DNA from: an uncultured Pseudomonadota bacterium
GTDB taxonomy: Bacteria; Pseudomonadota; Gammaproteobacteria; Steroidobacterales; Steroidobacteraceae
Length of the DNA stretch: 36,966 nucleotides
Assembly: GCA_903938365.1 (NCBI GenBank)
Contig: CAJACZ010000292.1
Span: 1 to 36,966 of the forward strand
Reading direction: 5' to 3'
The stretch's first letter is position 1. The number at the start of each line of letters is the position of its first letter. Made by a program: the position numbers and the translations under genes. Shown here piece by piece: positions 26,392-34,388 of the stretch. The notes under the pieces are model-generated. The model was not told the origin of the DNA. It did no database searches and was given only the letters and a program-made list of their open reading frames with translations.

Positions 26392-27807
26392 ATGTCCAAG
26401 TATTTACTCGCGGGTGCGATTTTCTTGCTGCTGGCGGGCTGCGGTGGCGGCAGCGACTCCGGATCCAGCACTCCTGCGACACAGGCGGTCACTGCGCCCA
26501 ACCGCGCGCCGGTCGTGGCCAGCGCCAACCCCGACCAGACGGCCACGGTGGGCGTGGCCTTCCAGTACGACGCCAGCCGCGCCGGCGCGGTCTTCACCGA
26601 CGCCGACGGCAACACTCTCAGCTACCGCCTGACCATCGCCCCGGCCACCAGCGGCCTGAGCATCTCTGCCACGACCGTGTCCGGCACCCCCACGACCGCC
26701 GGCACCTACCGCGTGACGATCACGGCAGATGACGGTCGCGGTGGCACGGCCAGCGACGACTTCGACATCGTGGTCGCACCGCCTCCCAACCAGCCTGTGC
26801 TGCCCGCCACGTCGTTCCAGTACTCGGATGCCGGCATCGCACTGCCCCGCCAGTTCACGACAGGCGCCGGCAACCCCGCGGCAGCCGACAACACGCCCGC
26901 CAACAACCCCGTCTCCAACGCGGGCGCAACACTCGGCCGGGTGCTGTTCTACGACAAGCGTCTGTCCATCAACGATGCGGTTTCCTGCGGTTCCTGCCAC
27001 CAGCAGGCCCGAGGATTTTCCGACGCCGCGCGCTTCAGCACGGGCTTCCAGGGCGGCCGGACCGCGCGTCACTCGATGGCCCTCGCCAATGCACGCTATT
27101 ACTTTCGTGGCCGCTTCTTCTGGGACGAACGCGCCGCCACGCTCGAAGCGCAGGTGCTCGAACCGATCCAGGACACTACCGAGATGGGCATGACGCTGCC
27201 GCAGCTCGTCACCAAGATTTCGGGCACGGGGTTCTACGGGCCGCTGTTCACGGCCGCCTTCGGTGATCCGCAGGTCACCAGCGACCGCATCTCGCGCGCG
27301 CTCGCGCAGTTCGTCCGTTCGATGGTGTCGTACCGCTCGAAGTACGACTCGGCCTTCGTCAACGGAGTGCCCAACTTCGCCGCGACCCTGACGGCGCAGG
27401 AAGAACTGGGCCGGTCGATCTATGAAGGCCGCGGGCGCTGCGACGCCTGCCATGGGAGCGTCGCCCACATCAGCGACAACATCAACAACAACGGGCTGGA
27501 TGCCGTGACCGTGGATGCGGGCGCAGGCAACGGACGCTTCAAGTCACCCTCGCTGCGCAATATCGCGTTGCGTCCGCCGTTCATGCACGACGGCCGCTTC
27601 GCCACGCTGCGCGAAGTGATCGACCATTACGACACCGGCGTTCAGAACAATCCCAACCTGGCGCCCGTGTTGCGCGCGCCGGACGGGACGCCCAGGCGGC
27701 TGAACCTCACCGAGGCCGAGAAGCTCGCGCTGAGCGCGTTCCTGGGTACACTCACCGACAACGCCATGCTGACGGATCCGAAGTTCGCCGATCCGTTCCC
27801 GCGCTAA
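26392..27807 (+). CDS. Di-haem cytochrome-c peroxidase/MauG-family lipoprotein with an Ig-like N-terminal domain
   Basis: A 471-residue lipoprotein (LLLAGC, lipidated C17). After a Ser/Gly spacer, residues about 38-128 form a cadherin/putative-Ig type domain (NRAPVVASANPDQTATVG, FTDADGNTLSYRL, SGTPTTAGTYRVTITADDG). The di-haem domain follows (about 170-471) with two c-type haem sites, CGSCH (199-203) and CDACH (350-354). PPFMHDGRF gives M398 as a likely haem axial ligand region. Members either reduce H2O2 using cytochrome electrons or oxidise protein side chains (MauG), and sequence alone does not separate these. Haem attachment requires periplasmic maturation, matching the lipoprotein signal. 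It ends 7 bases from the convergent DUF2950 gene. Confidence 0.9.
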   Translation: MSKYLLAGAIFLLLAGCGGGSDSGSSTPATQAVTAPNRAPVVASANPDQTATVGVAFQYDASRAGAVFTDADGNTLSYRLTIAPATSGLSISATTVSGTPTTAGTYRVTITADDGRGGTASDDFDIVVAPPPNQPVLPATSFQYSDAGIALPRQFTTGAGNPAAADNTPANNPVSNAGATLGRVLFYDKRLSINDAVSCGSCHQQARGFSDAARFSTGFQGGRTARHSMALANARYYFRGRFFWDERAATLEAQVLEPIQDTTEMGMTLPQLVTKISGTGFYGPLFTAAFGDPQVTSDRISRALAQFVRSMVSYRSKYDSAFVNGVPNFAATLTAQEELGRSIYEGRGRCDACHGSVAHISDNINNNGLDAVTVDAGAGNGRFKSPSLRNIALRPPFMHDGRFATLREVIDHYDTGVQNNPNLAPVLRAPDGTPRRLNLTEAEKLALSAFLGTLTDNAMLTDPKFADPFPR

Positions 27808-27814
27808 GCGCGCA

Positions 27815-28771
27815 TCAGCCGGCCGGCGTCGCCTCGGGCGTGATGGCGGTCCAGGTACCGTCGGGGTCGAAGCGGCTGATCGCCTCGACCGCCCGCGCGG
27901 TATCGGCGCCCAGGTCCTTCTGGAACACGACGCCGTCCTGATTGACGATGAACGTCTGGACACCACTGACGCCGTAGTCGGCAGGCCAGGCCACCAGCGC
28001 AAAGCCTCGCGTCAGGAGGCCGTCCACGAAGTATTCGCCTGCGCCACCGTTGGCGTTGGGCCCCTGCGAGTACAGCATGCGGTAGTAATACCCGTGATAG
28101 GCCTGGCGGCGGCCGTCAGCCGCTGCGCGGTAGCCCTCGGAGGCCGCAGCAGCCACGAAAGGCCCCGCAGGACTCATGGCCTCGCCCGCGGCAGACTCCC
28201 AGTACAAGCCGTTTTGAGTGCCCGGGTCACTGATGAGTTTGAGGGCATAGATGCCGGCCGGATCGCCATCGCGTCCCACCGCGGCGTATTCCTGCTGGGC
28301 GGTCACATAGCCGCGACACACATCGATGGCACCGAGCTCATTGGCGCCGACCCTGCGGAACACCAGTTCCTCCGCGCCAGCGGCACCGTCGAACTGCCAG
28401 CGACCGCCGCGCTCCACGAGCGGAACAGGCAGGGGCCACAGCTGTTCGCCGACGAGCAGCAACTTCGTTCCTGAGGCTGCGTCGACCAGCGTGTGCTGTT
28501 TCTCGTAGGCCGCCACGAATGCATCGCGGTCCAGGTTGTCCTGCACCTCATCGCCAGAGGACAGCACGGTTCCGCTGTCGGGGCCGAGCAGGGCCGAGAG
28601 ACTCAGGAGATCGTCCTTGCGCAGCGCGAGCACGAGAGCCTCGGCAGCCTCTTTGGCCGTTGCGAATGAACGGTGATCACCGCCACGGCCCGTGCAGCCC
28701 GCGACGACGCCCAGCAGCAGCGCCGCGACTAGACCCAGCGCCGGAGCGCGGCCGATCCATCGGATTTTCAT
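27815..28771 (-). CDS. DUF2950 lipoprotein
   Basis: A 318-residue lipoprotein (VVAGC, lipidated C26) of the DUF2950 family. Recognisable blocks are FATAKEAAEALVLALRKDD near residue 36, and GAIDVCRGYVTAQQEYA (about 148-165). AYHGYYYRMLYSQGPNANGGAGEY (about 225-250, read in two parts) and FIVNQDGVVFQKDLG near the end are also typical. No catalytic motif is apparent and the function is unknown. It starts 18 bases after the DUF3300 stop with GGGGAG upstream of the ATG. The two families occur next to each other in many proteobacterial genomes (from general knowledge), so they probably work together in the envelope. Confidence 0.88.
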   Translation of the reverse strand: MKIRWIGRAPALGLVAALLLGVVAGCTGRGGDHRSFATAKEAAEALVLALRKDDLLSLSALLGPDSGTVLSSGDEVQDNLDRDAFVAAYEKQHTLVDAASGTKLLLVGEQLWPLPVPLVERGGRWQFDGAAGAEELVFRRVGANELGAIDVCRGYVTAQQEYAAVGRDGDPAGIYALKLISDPGTQNGLYWESAAGEAMSPAGPFVAAAASEGYRAAADGRRQAYHGYYYRMLYSQGPNANGGAGEYFVDGLLTRGFALVAWPADYGVSGVQTFIVNQDGVVFQKDLGADTARAVEAISRFDPDGTWTAITPEATPAG

Positions 28772-28789
28772 GTGTGTGCTCCCCTTGCC

Positions 28790-30631
28790 TCAACGTGCCT
28801 GACGACCGGTGGCGCCGCGATTCGCAGCCGCCGCCGGCAGGCTCTGCCGACCCCGCGCGCTCGCCGCACTCTCCGCAGCACCCCCGCGGGCCAGGCCCGA
28901 GGTCGCGCTGCTGCGGGACGCGCTCCGCCCCGCATCGGCAGAGGCCACCGACCGCTGGGGCAGACTCTGGCCGCGCTGGCCGTAACCCCGGTCACCGCGC
29001 TCCGTGGCAGCCGATGGTGCCCGGTCGGGCCTCGGCAGGTTCGGTGCCCCCGCGGCGGGCGCGGTGCGCGGCATGTCGGCCAGGGCAGGCCGCGCACTTT
29101 CACGGCTCGTGGCCACCGGCGTGGGTCGCGGCTTCGGCGTCTCACGCACCACCGGACGCTCAGGCGGTCGGGCGCCCGCATAGCCGCCCTGGACCTTGGC
29201 CCTGGCCTCTGGCTTGGCCGGCCCCTTGGCGCCCGGACGCGCGGCGGCGGGCTTCGAATAGGCCGGCGTGGCGCTCGCGATCCGCTCACGGGGATCCGCG
29301 GGCGTGACGGCCTTGCCGGCTGGGCGCGCGCCCGGCTTGGCCCCTGCGTAGCTGCTCTGACCACGCCAGTTGGCGGCAGTCGCGGTCGGCGACGGGCCCT
29401 TCAGGTCGGCGGGCCGCGCACGCGGCGCGCGCTGGTTCAGTTCGCGAAGTTCGGGACGGTCGGAACGCGCGGCCGTGATCGGGCTGTTGACGGTCCGCGG
29501 TCGGTAGCCCGGGGAGCCGGGCCGATTGTTTGCGCCCCAGCGATCCCAGTATCCGCCGCCAGGTCGGCCGCCGGTGTTGACGATGATCGTGCCGTTGTTC
29601 TGGAACCCACTGTTGTAGTTGGGGGGTCGGGAATAGCTGTTGCCGGGATAGAAACCGTTGCCGTAGGACGGGCGGTAGGGGTAAGGCGGGTAGTACGGCA
29701 TCCCGCCATAGCCATAGTTCGGATAGTAATAGCCGTAGCGACGGTCATCGTCGTCATCGTCGAACAGTTCGTTGACGAGCATGCCCGCGCCGAAGGCCAG
29801 CACCCCGGTCATGACCAGCGAACCCGTGCTGTGTCCCTCACTCTTCGCAGTCGTGGGGGTCGTGGCGGGCGCGGAGGCCACGGGAACGGCAGTCGTCGTC
29901 GCCGGCGGTGGCGGTGGCGGTGGCGCATAGGCGACCACCGGGTCGTACTGCGGCACGTAGACGACCTCGGGCTTGGCAGGCTTGAGGACGATGACTTCCT
30001 TGTTTTCCTGCACGGTGTTCACGACTTGCATCTGCTCAGAGCTCTGCAGGTTCCCCACGGACACCGCCTGCGCCCGCAGCCGCTGCACTGCCCCCAGCAC
30101 GCCCGACTGGTCCGCCGTGAACGCCTCGCCCAGTTCCGTCGTCCACGGCATCTGCAGGCAGAGCATGTCGACCGTCGCCGGAAACTGCACCAGCGCGCGG
30201 ATGGGCGGCGTGAAGCCGACGCCGGCAGCCGCCTCGTCCAGGGCCTTGCCCTTCAAGCCCTCATTGGCGATCAGCCAGTTGCCGGCGTCCAGAACTTCCT
30301 GAGGGTTGGTCGAGGCAATCAGCACCTGCGACAGCACCGGGTCCGGATAGAGCGCCACCGGCGCGAGCAGTTCCTCGAGCGCCTCGGGGCTCCAGGACTT
30401 CGGAACCGCGGCTTCACCGGTCGCAGGCGCGATGGCGTCTGCAACGGGCGCGGCGGGCGCGACATCAGCCGCAGCTTGCGTCGGCGCGGCCACTGATGCA
30501 GCCGCTGCAGGCGCAGCGGCCGACTCAGCAGCATCATTCCGGCTCCCGCAGGCCGTCACCGCGCAGGCCGCCGCGACCAGCAGCAGCAGGCGCCCGTCGT
30601 GTCGCCGCACTCGAATCATCATGGAGGTCAT
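28790..30631 (-). CDS. DUF3300 lipoprotein with long low-complexity C-terminus
   Basis: A 613-residue lipoprotein (AVTAC, lipidated C28). After an Ala/Pro-rich spacer, the DUF3300 domain covers about residues 79-235, with LEELLAPVALYPDPVLSQVLIAST and the closing PEVVYVPQYDPVVAY. A hydrophobic Gly-zipper-like segment (about 270-289: SLVMTGVLAFGAGMLVNELF) is followed by six Asp and a Tyr/Pro/Gly-rich tract. The remaining 250 residues are Arg/Ala/Pro-rich and probably disordered. ATG 30631 was chosen because GGAG lies eight bases before it; an upstream frame extension has no ribosome site. The function is unknown. It is the first gene of the DUF3300-DUF2950 pair. Confidence 0.87.
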   Translation of the reverse strand: MTSMMIRVRRHDGRLLLLVAAACAVTACGSRNDAAESAAAPAAAASVAAPTQAAADVAPAAPVADAIAPATGEAAVPKSWSPEALEELLAPVALYPDPVLSQVLIASTNPQEVLDAGNWLIANEGLKGKALDEAAAGVGFTPPIRALVQFPATVDMLCLQMPWTTELGEAFTADQSGVLGAVQRLRAQAVSVGNLQSSEQMQVVNTVQENKEVIVLKPAKPEVVYVPQYDPVVAYAPPPPPPPATTTAVPVASAPATTPTTAKSEGHSTGSLVMTGVLAFGAGMLVNELFDDDDDDRRYGYYYPNYGYGGMPYYPPYPYRPSYGNGFYPGNSYSRPPNYNSGFQNNGTIIVNTGGRPGGGYWDRWGANNRPGSPGYRPRTVNSPITAARSDRPELRELNQRAPRARPADLKGPSPTATAANWRGQSSYAGAKPGARPAGKAVTPADPRERIASATPAYSKPAAARPGAKGPAKPEARAKVQGGYAGARPPERPVVRETPKPRPTPVATSRESARPALADMPRTAPAAGAPNLPRPDRAPSAATERGDRGYGQRGQSLPQRSVASADAGRSASRSSATSGLARGGAAESAASARGRQSLPAAAANRGATGRQAR

Positions 30632-30769
30632 ATGCGTTGCTCCGCCCCGGGAGCCGCGGGACGCCGCAGCCATTTGCCGGAAGAATGTGCGGATCATAGT
30701 GAATGCAGTCCTCCGGCCGCATTGCACCTTCGGGCAGGCGCACCCGCGTCAGCCCCGCCTCGCATCATC

Positions 30770-30806
30770 AAAAAAAAGGCCCGGTCGCCAGTGGCGTCCG
30801 GGCCTT
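30770..30806 (-). terminator. Intrinsic terminator of the ahpC-ahpF unit
   Basis: Read on the minus strand, AAGGCCCGG (30806-30798) pairs with CCGGGCCTT (30784-30776), with an inner CGCC/GGCG stem, and is followed by a run of eight Ts. It lies 20 bases after the ahpF stop. This is the clearest intrinsic terminator in the window. Confidence 0.93.
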
Positions 30807-30825
30807 GTGCAAACGCCGACGCGGA

Positions 30826-32412
30826 CTAGGCGGCAGCGCTCACCGGCGCCGCGGGAGCGCTGTTGCGGATCAGGTGATCGAAGGCGGACAACGCAGCGGT
30901 GGACCCTGCCCCCATCGCGATGATGATCTGCTTGAACGGTACCGTGGTGGCATCGCCCGCCGCGAACACGCCGGGCAGCGAGGTCTGGCCGCGATCGTCG
31001 ATGATGATCTCGCCTCGCGGCGAGAGGTTCACGACGCCCTTGAGCCACTCAGTGTTCGGCAGCAGCCCTATCTGCACGAAGATACCCTCGAGCTCGATGC
31101 TGCGTGACTCGCCCGTGGCCCGATCCCTGGCGGCAAGGCTGACCACTTTCTGACCGTCACCGATCACTTCAGTGGTCTGCGTATTGAGCAGGACCGTGGC
31201 ATTCGGCAGGCTGCGCAGCTTGCGCTGCAGCACCTCGTCGGCGCGCAGCCGGGTATCGAATTCGATCAAGGTCACGTGGCTCACGATGCCGGCGAGGTCG
31301 ATGGCGGCCTCCACGCCCGAGTTGCCGCCACCAATCACGGCGACCCGCTTGCCCTTGTACAACGGACCATCGCAATGCGGGCAGTACGCCACGCCCTTGT
31401 TCCGATACTGGTCTTCGCCGGGCACGTTCATCGAGCGCCAGCGCGCGCCGGTGGCCAGCACGACCGAGCGCGACTTCAGGCTCGCACCGCTGGCGAGCTG
31501 CACTTCGATCAGCCCGCCCGGTTCCTGCGCCGGGATCAGCTTTTCGGCGCGCTGAAGATTCATGATGTCCACGTCGTAGGACTTCACGTGCTGCTCGAGG
31601 GCGGTCGCCAGCTTCGGCCCTTCGGTCTCCTGCACCGAGATGAAGTTTTCGATGCCCATGGTGTCGAGCACCTGGCCACCGAAGCGCTCTGCCGCAATGC
31701 CGGTCCGGATGCCCTTGCGAGCCGCGTAGATCGCTGCAGAGGCGCCGGCGGGGCCGCCGCCGACGATCAGCACCTCAAAGGCGTCCTTGGTCCTGATCTT
31801 CTCGGCTTCGCGCGCCGCGGCGCCCGTGTCGAGCTTCGCGAGGATCTGGGCGAGCTCCATGCGCCCCGAGGCGAACGGCTGGCCATTCAGGTAGACGCTG
31901 GGCACGGCCATGATCTGGCGCGCCTCGACTTCCGGCTGGAACAGCGCACCGTCGATTGCGACGTGCCGGATGCGCGGGTTGACCACGCTCATCAGGTTCA
32001 ATGCCTGGACCACGTCAGGGCAGTTCTGGCACGAAAGAGAAAAATAAGTCTCGAAGAGGAAATCGCCGGGGAGGTTCCTGACCTGCTCGATCAGGTCCGC
32101 CTCGACCTTGGGCGGATAACCGCCGACCTGCAGCAGCGCGAGCACGAGCGAAGTGAACTCGTGGCCCAGCGGGATGCCGGCGAAACGCACCGAGACATCG
32201 CTGCCGGTGCGCACGATCAAAAAGGAAGGCTTGCGCGCATCGTCGTCGGCGCGCCTGAGCGTGATCTTGTCGGACAGCGAGGCGATCTGGCCCAGCAGCT
32301 CATCGAGTTCCCGCGAGCTGTCGCTGTCGTCGAGGGAGGCCACGAGCTCGATCGGCAGCGTCATCCGCTCGAGGTAGCCCTTGAGCTGGGTCTGGAGACT
32401 GGAATCGAGCAT
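30826..32412 (-). CDS. ahpF: Alkyl hydroperoxide reductase subunit F
   Basis: A 528-residue flavoprotein disulfide reductase that passes NAD(P)H electrons to AhpC. The N-terminal tandem thioredoxin-like domain (1-200) carries the C128-x-x-C131 dithiol (SCQNCP). The FAD site GGGPAG is at 218-223, the second nucleotide site GGGNSG at 361-366, and the redox-active pair C344-P-H-C347 lies in AYCPHCDGP. The closing FAD motif is GVFAAGDAT. All expected cysteines are present and the length matches E. coli AhpF (about 520). It is separated from ahpC by 83 bases holding a stable hairpin, so its level is probably set below that of ahpC. It ends at a strong terminator. Confidence 0.97.
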   Translation of the reverse strand: MLDSSLQTQLKGYLERMTLPIELVASLDDSDSSRELDELLGQIASLSDKITLRRADDDARKPSFLIVRTGSDVSVRFAGIPLGHEFTSLVLALLQVGGYPPKVEADLIEQVRNLPGDFLFETYFSLSCQNCPDVVQALNLMSVVNPRIRHVAIDGALFQPEVEARQIMAVPSVYLNGQPFASGRMELAQILAKLDTGAAAREAEKIRTKDAFEVLIVGGGPAGASAAIYAARKGIRTGIAAERFGGQVLDTMGIENFISVQETEGPKLATALEQHVKSYDVDIMNLQRAEKLIPAQEPGGLIEVQLASGASLKSRSVVLATGARWRSMNVPGEDQYRNKGVAYCPHCDGPLYKGKRVAVIGGGNSGVEAAIDLAGIVSHVTLIEFDTRLRADEVLQRKLRSLPNATVLLNTQTTEVIGDGQKVVSLAARDRATGESRSIELEGIFVQIGLLPNTEWLKGVVNLSPRGEIIIDDRGQTSLPGVFAAGDATTVPFKQIIIAMGAGSTAALSAFDHLIRNSAPAAPVSAAA

Positions 32413-32444
32413 CGGGATTCTCCGGGGGAGTCAGGTCGCGGGGC

Positions 32445-32482
32445 CCGGTGCTGCCGCCCCTCGGGAGGAGCGACAGCACCGG
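32445..32482 (-). other. ahpC-ahpF intercistronic hairpin
   Basis: On the minus strand, CCGGTGCTGTCGC (32482-32470) pairs with GCGGCAGCACCGG (32457-32445): 13 consecutive pairs including one G-U, around a 12-base loop. No T-run follows. It sits 13 bases after the ahpC stop and 32 before the ahpF ATG. Such hairpins usually stabilise the upstream message or cause partial attenuation. Confidence 0.7.
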
Positions 32483-32495
32483 CTTCAGGCAGGAC

Positions 32496-33059
32496 TCAGA
32501 TCTTGCCGACCAGGTCCAGCGAAGGCGCGAGGGTCTTGGCGCCTTCCTTCCACTTGGCCGGGCAGACTTCGCCCGGGTGGGAGGCAACGTACTGCGCGGC
32601 CTTCAGCTTGCGCAGCGTCTCGCCCATGTCGCGGGCAATCGCGTTGTCGTGGATCTCGAGGGTCTTGATGACGCCGGCCGGGTTGATGACGAACGTGCCG
32701 CGCAGCGCAAGGCCTTCCTCGTCGATGTGCACGCCGAACGCGCGGGTCAGCGTGTGGGTCGGGTCGCCGACCAGCGGGAACGTCGCCTTGCCGACCGCCG
32801 GCGAGGTTTCGTGCCAGACCTTGTGCGAGAAGTGCGTGTCGGTGGTGACGATGTAGATCTCGGCGCCGGCCTTCTGGAACTCGGCGTAGTTGTTGGCGGC
32901 GTCTTCGACTTCCGTCGGGCAGTTGAAGGTGAAGGCGGCCGGCATGAACACGACCACGGACCACTTGCCCTTCAGCGTGGCTTCCGTGACCTCGATGAAC
33001 TTGCCGTTATGGAAGGCCTGGGTCTTGAACGGCTTGATTTCAGTGTTGATCAGCGACAT
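32496..33059 (-). CDS. ahpC: Alkyl hydroperoxide reductase subunit C (2-Cys peroxiredoxin)
   Basis: A 187-residue typical 2-Cys peroxiredoxin that reduces H2O2 and organic hydroperoxides. The peroxidatic C47 is in FTFNCPTE, and the resolving C166 in GEVCPAKW is one residue beyond the E. coli positions 46 and 165. The N-terminus MSLINTEIKPFKTQAF and the dimer-interface block PLVGDPTHTLTRAFGV are those of AhpC. AhpC is regenerated by AhpF encoded just downstream. A purine-rich stretch (GAGAGGA) lies before the ATG at 33059. Upstream there is an ATAG-N7-CTAT element suggesting OxyR control. Confidence 0.97.
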   Translation of the reverse strand: MSLINTEIKPFKTQAFHNGKFIEVTEATLKGKWSVVVFMPAAFTFNCPTEVEDAANNYAEFQKAGAEIYIVTTDTHFSHKVWHETSPAVGKATFPLVGDPTHTLTRAFGVHIDEEGLALRGTFVINPAGVIKTLEIHDNAIARDMGETLRKLKAAQYVASHPGEVCPAKWKEGAKTLAPSLDLVGKI

Positions 33060-33129
33060 GGGGATGGATCCTCTCGGGGGTTGAATTCTGGTGGGCTGAA
33101 CTTTAAGGGGCTGGGCCGGGCCGGCGCCA

Positions 33130-33166
33130 TTCGATTGATTGCATCGCTGCGATAGTCGACATCTAT
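33130..33166 (-). promoter_or_regulatory. Putative OxyR-binding site upstream of ahpC
   Basis: The element ATAG-N7-CTAT is perfect at 33152-33166. With the OxyR 7-base spacing, a second degenerate half extends toward ahpC (GCAT at 33141-33144 and TTCG at 33130-33133, two of four matches each). It ends about 70 bases before the ahpC ATG. A -10-like TAAAGT reads on the minus strand at 33105-33100 with no recognisable -35, as expected for an activator-dependent promoter. No oxyR gene is in the window. Confidence 0.55.
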
Positions 33167-33317
33167 GGGTGGGCGGTTACGGGCGCGCGAATGGCCATAC
33201 CGCTGGATTGGTCCTTCCGGCCGGTTTTCAAGGCCCGCCGGTCGCAAGAGCGCGCTGATCCTGCGACACTCCGTCCCGATCCTTGATTCCCCAAACCGGA
33301 ACCGGCCCGTTGAATAG

Positions 33318-33995
33318 ATGCAACTGAACACCGACTTCGACGCGCGCGTGGTGCTGCACACCCCGGAGATGGCATGGACCGATGCGCCCTCACCCGGCGT
33401 GCGCCGCAGGATGCTCGACCGCAGCGGCGGCGAGGTCGCCGTGGCAACGTCGATCGTGGAATACGCCCCGGGTTCGGACTTTGCCGAGCATGTCCATCGG
33501 GGCGGTGAAGAGCTCCTCGTCCTCGACGGATCATTCTCCGACGATACCGGCGAGCACCCTGCCGGCACCTACCTGCGCAATCCGCCAGGCTCCCGGCACG
33601 CCCCGCGCTCCGCAGCGGGCTGCACGCTGTTCGTGAAGCTGGGTCAGTTCATGCCGGGCGACGACCGCAGCGTGCGGATCCACACTATGGGCTCTACCTG
33701 GCGGCCGGGCCTGGTGCCAGGCCTTTCAGTACTGCCACTGCACGAGTTCGAGGGCATCAGCACCGCGCTGGTGCGCTGGGCGCCGAACACGGTGTTCGGC
33801 ACCCACAGCCATCCGGGTGGCGAAGAGATCCTGGTGCTGTCGGGCGTGTTCCGGGACGAACAGGGCGAGTATTCCGCGGGCACATGGATCCGCAGCCCGC
33901 GCTACAGCCGGCACACGCCCAGCGCAGGCGCAGAGGGCGCGCTCATCTACGTCAAGGTGGGCCACCTCGGCGCCGGGTTCGTGCCGGTGTCATGA
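33318..33995 (+). CDS. Bicupin of the ChrR-cupin type
   Basis: A 225-residue protein made of two similar cupin domains. Domain 1 (about 1-112) has ligands H58, H60, E64 and H94 in the pattern EHVHRGGEELLVLDG...SRHAP. Domain 2 (about 120-222) repeats them as H163, H165, E169 and H199 (THSHPGGEEILVLSG...SRHTP). Both domains therefore keep the complete three-His-one-Glu metal site seen in the cupin domain of the anti-sigma factor ChrR. The anti-sigma zinc domain is absent, so an enzymatic or metal-sensing role is more likely. The function is unknown. The ATG has only a weak ribosome site. The gene is divergent from ahpC and overlaps the convergent VOC gene end by six bases. Confidence 0.85.
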   Translation: MQLNTDFDARVVLHTPEMAWTDAPSPGVRRRMLDRSGGEVAVATSIVEYAPGSDFAEHVHRGGEELLVLDGSFSDDTGEHPAGTYLRNPPGSRHAPRSAAGCTLFVKLGQFMPGDDRSVRIHTMGSTWRPGLVPGLSVLPLHEFEGISTALVRWAPNTVFGTHSHPGGEEILVLSGVFRDEQGEYSAGTWIRSPRYSRHTPSAGAEGALIYVKVGHLGAGFVPVS

Positions 33996-34388
33996 CTCAC
34001 CCGCCTCGCACAGCTGCACGGTCGCACCGCCCGGCAGGCTCATGACCAGGTCCTGAATCCGCCAGCCGGCAAGCCCAACCCGCGCGGGACCGGCGACATC
34101 GATGCCCCGCTCGCGGAAATCGCGCACCGCGGCCTCGAGCGATGTCACTGCCCAGGACACGATGAACGGACCCTCGCCGTGCTTGCCCAGGTAGTCCGCC
34201 GGCGCCCCAGGCCCCACAGGCTCGACGAACACCAGCCAGACTCCACCCACGCGCGCGCGGACCGACCTGACCCCGCGGCCGGGAAGCGTTTCATGGATCA
34301 CCGCCGCGGCGCCGGCCAGTTGCTCGAGCTGTCGAACGCCTGCGGCGAGATCCCGCACCACATACGTCACGTGATGGAGCGTGTTCAT
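33990..34388 (-). CDS. VOC-superfamily (glyoxalase-like) protein
   Basis: A 132-residue single vicinal-oxygen-chelate unit with two beta-alpha-beta-beta-beta modules. The start MNTLHHVTYVVRDLAAGV is the usual opening, with H5 or H6 as a metal ligand. E56 (VFVEPVG) and a C-terminal Glu (E128 in QLCEAG) are further ligand candidates. Relatives include methylmalonyl-CoA epimerase, glyoxalase I and dioxygenases; sequence alone does not choose. The ATG at 34388 shares ATGA with the upstream phosphatase stop, which fixes the start and implies coupling. The stop overlaps the end of the bicupin gene (TCATGA). Confidence 0.82.
   Translation of the reverse strand: MNTLHHVTYVVRDLAAGVRQLEQLAGAAAVIHETLPGRGVRSVRARVGGVWLVFVEPVGPGAPADYLGKHGEGPFIVSWAVTSLEAAVRDFRERGIDVAGPARVGLAGWRIQDLVMSLPGGATVQLCEAGES

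Noticed and set aside
28772-30496. Long plus-strand frame antisense to the DUF3300 gene
   Set aside because: It is a shadow of the Ala/Pro/Arg-rich lipoprotein; the translated product is Arg/Gly-rich without domains, while the minus strand has lipobox, DUF3300 blocks and a ribosome site.
31276-32856. Plus-strand frame of over 500 residues opposite ahpF and ahpC
   Set aside because: It spans two well-identified peroxide-defence genes on the other strand and has no protein-like motifs.
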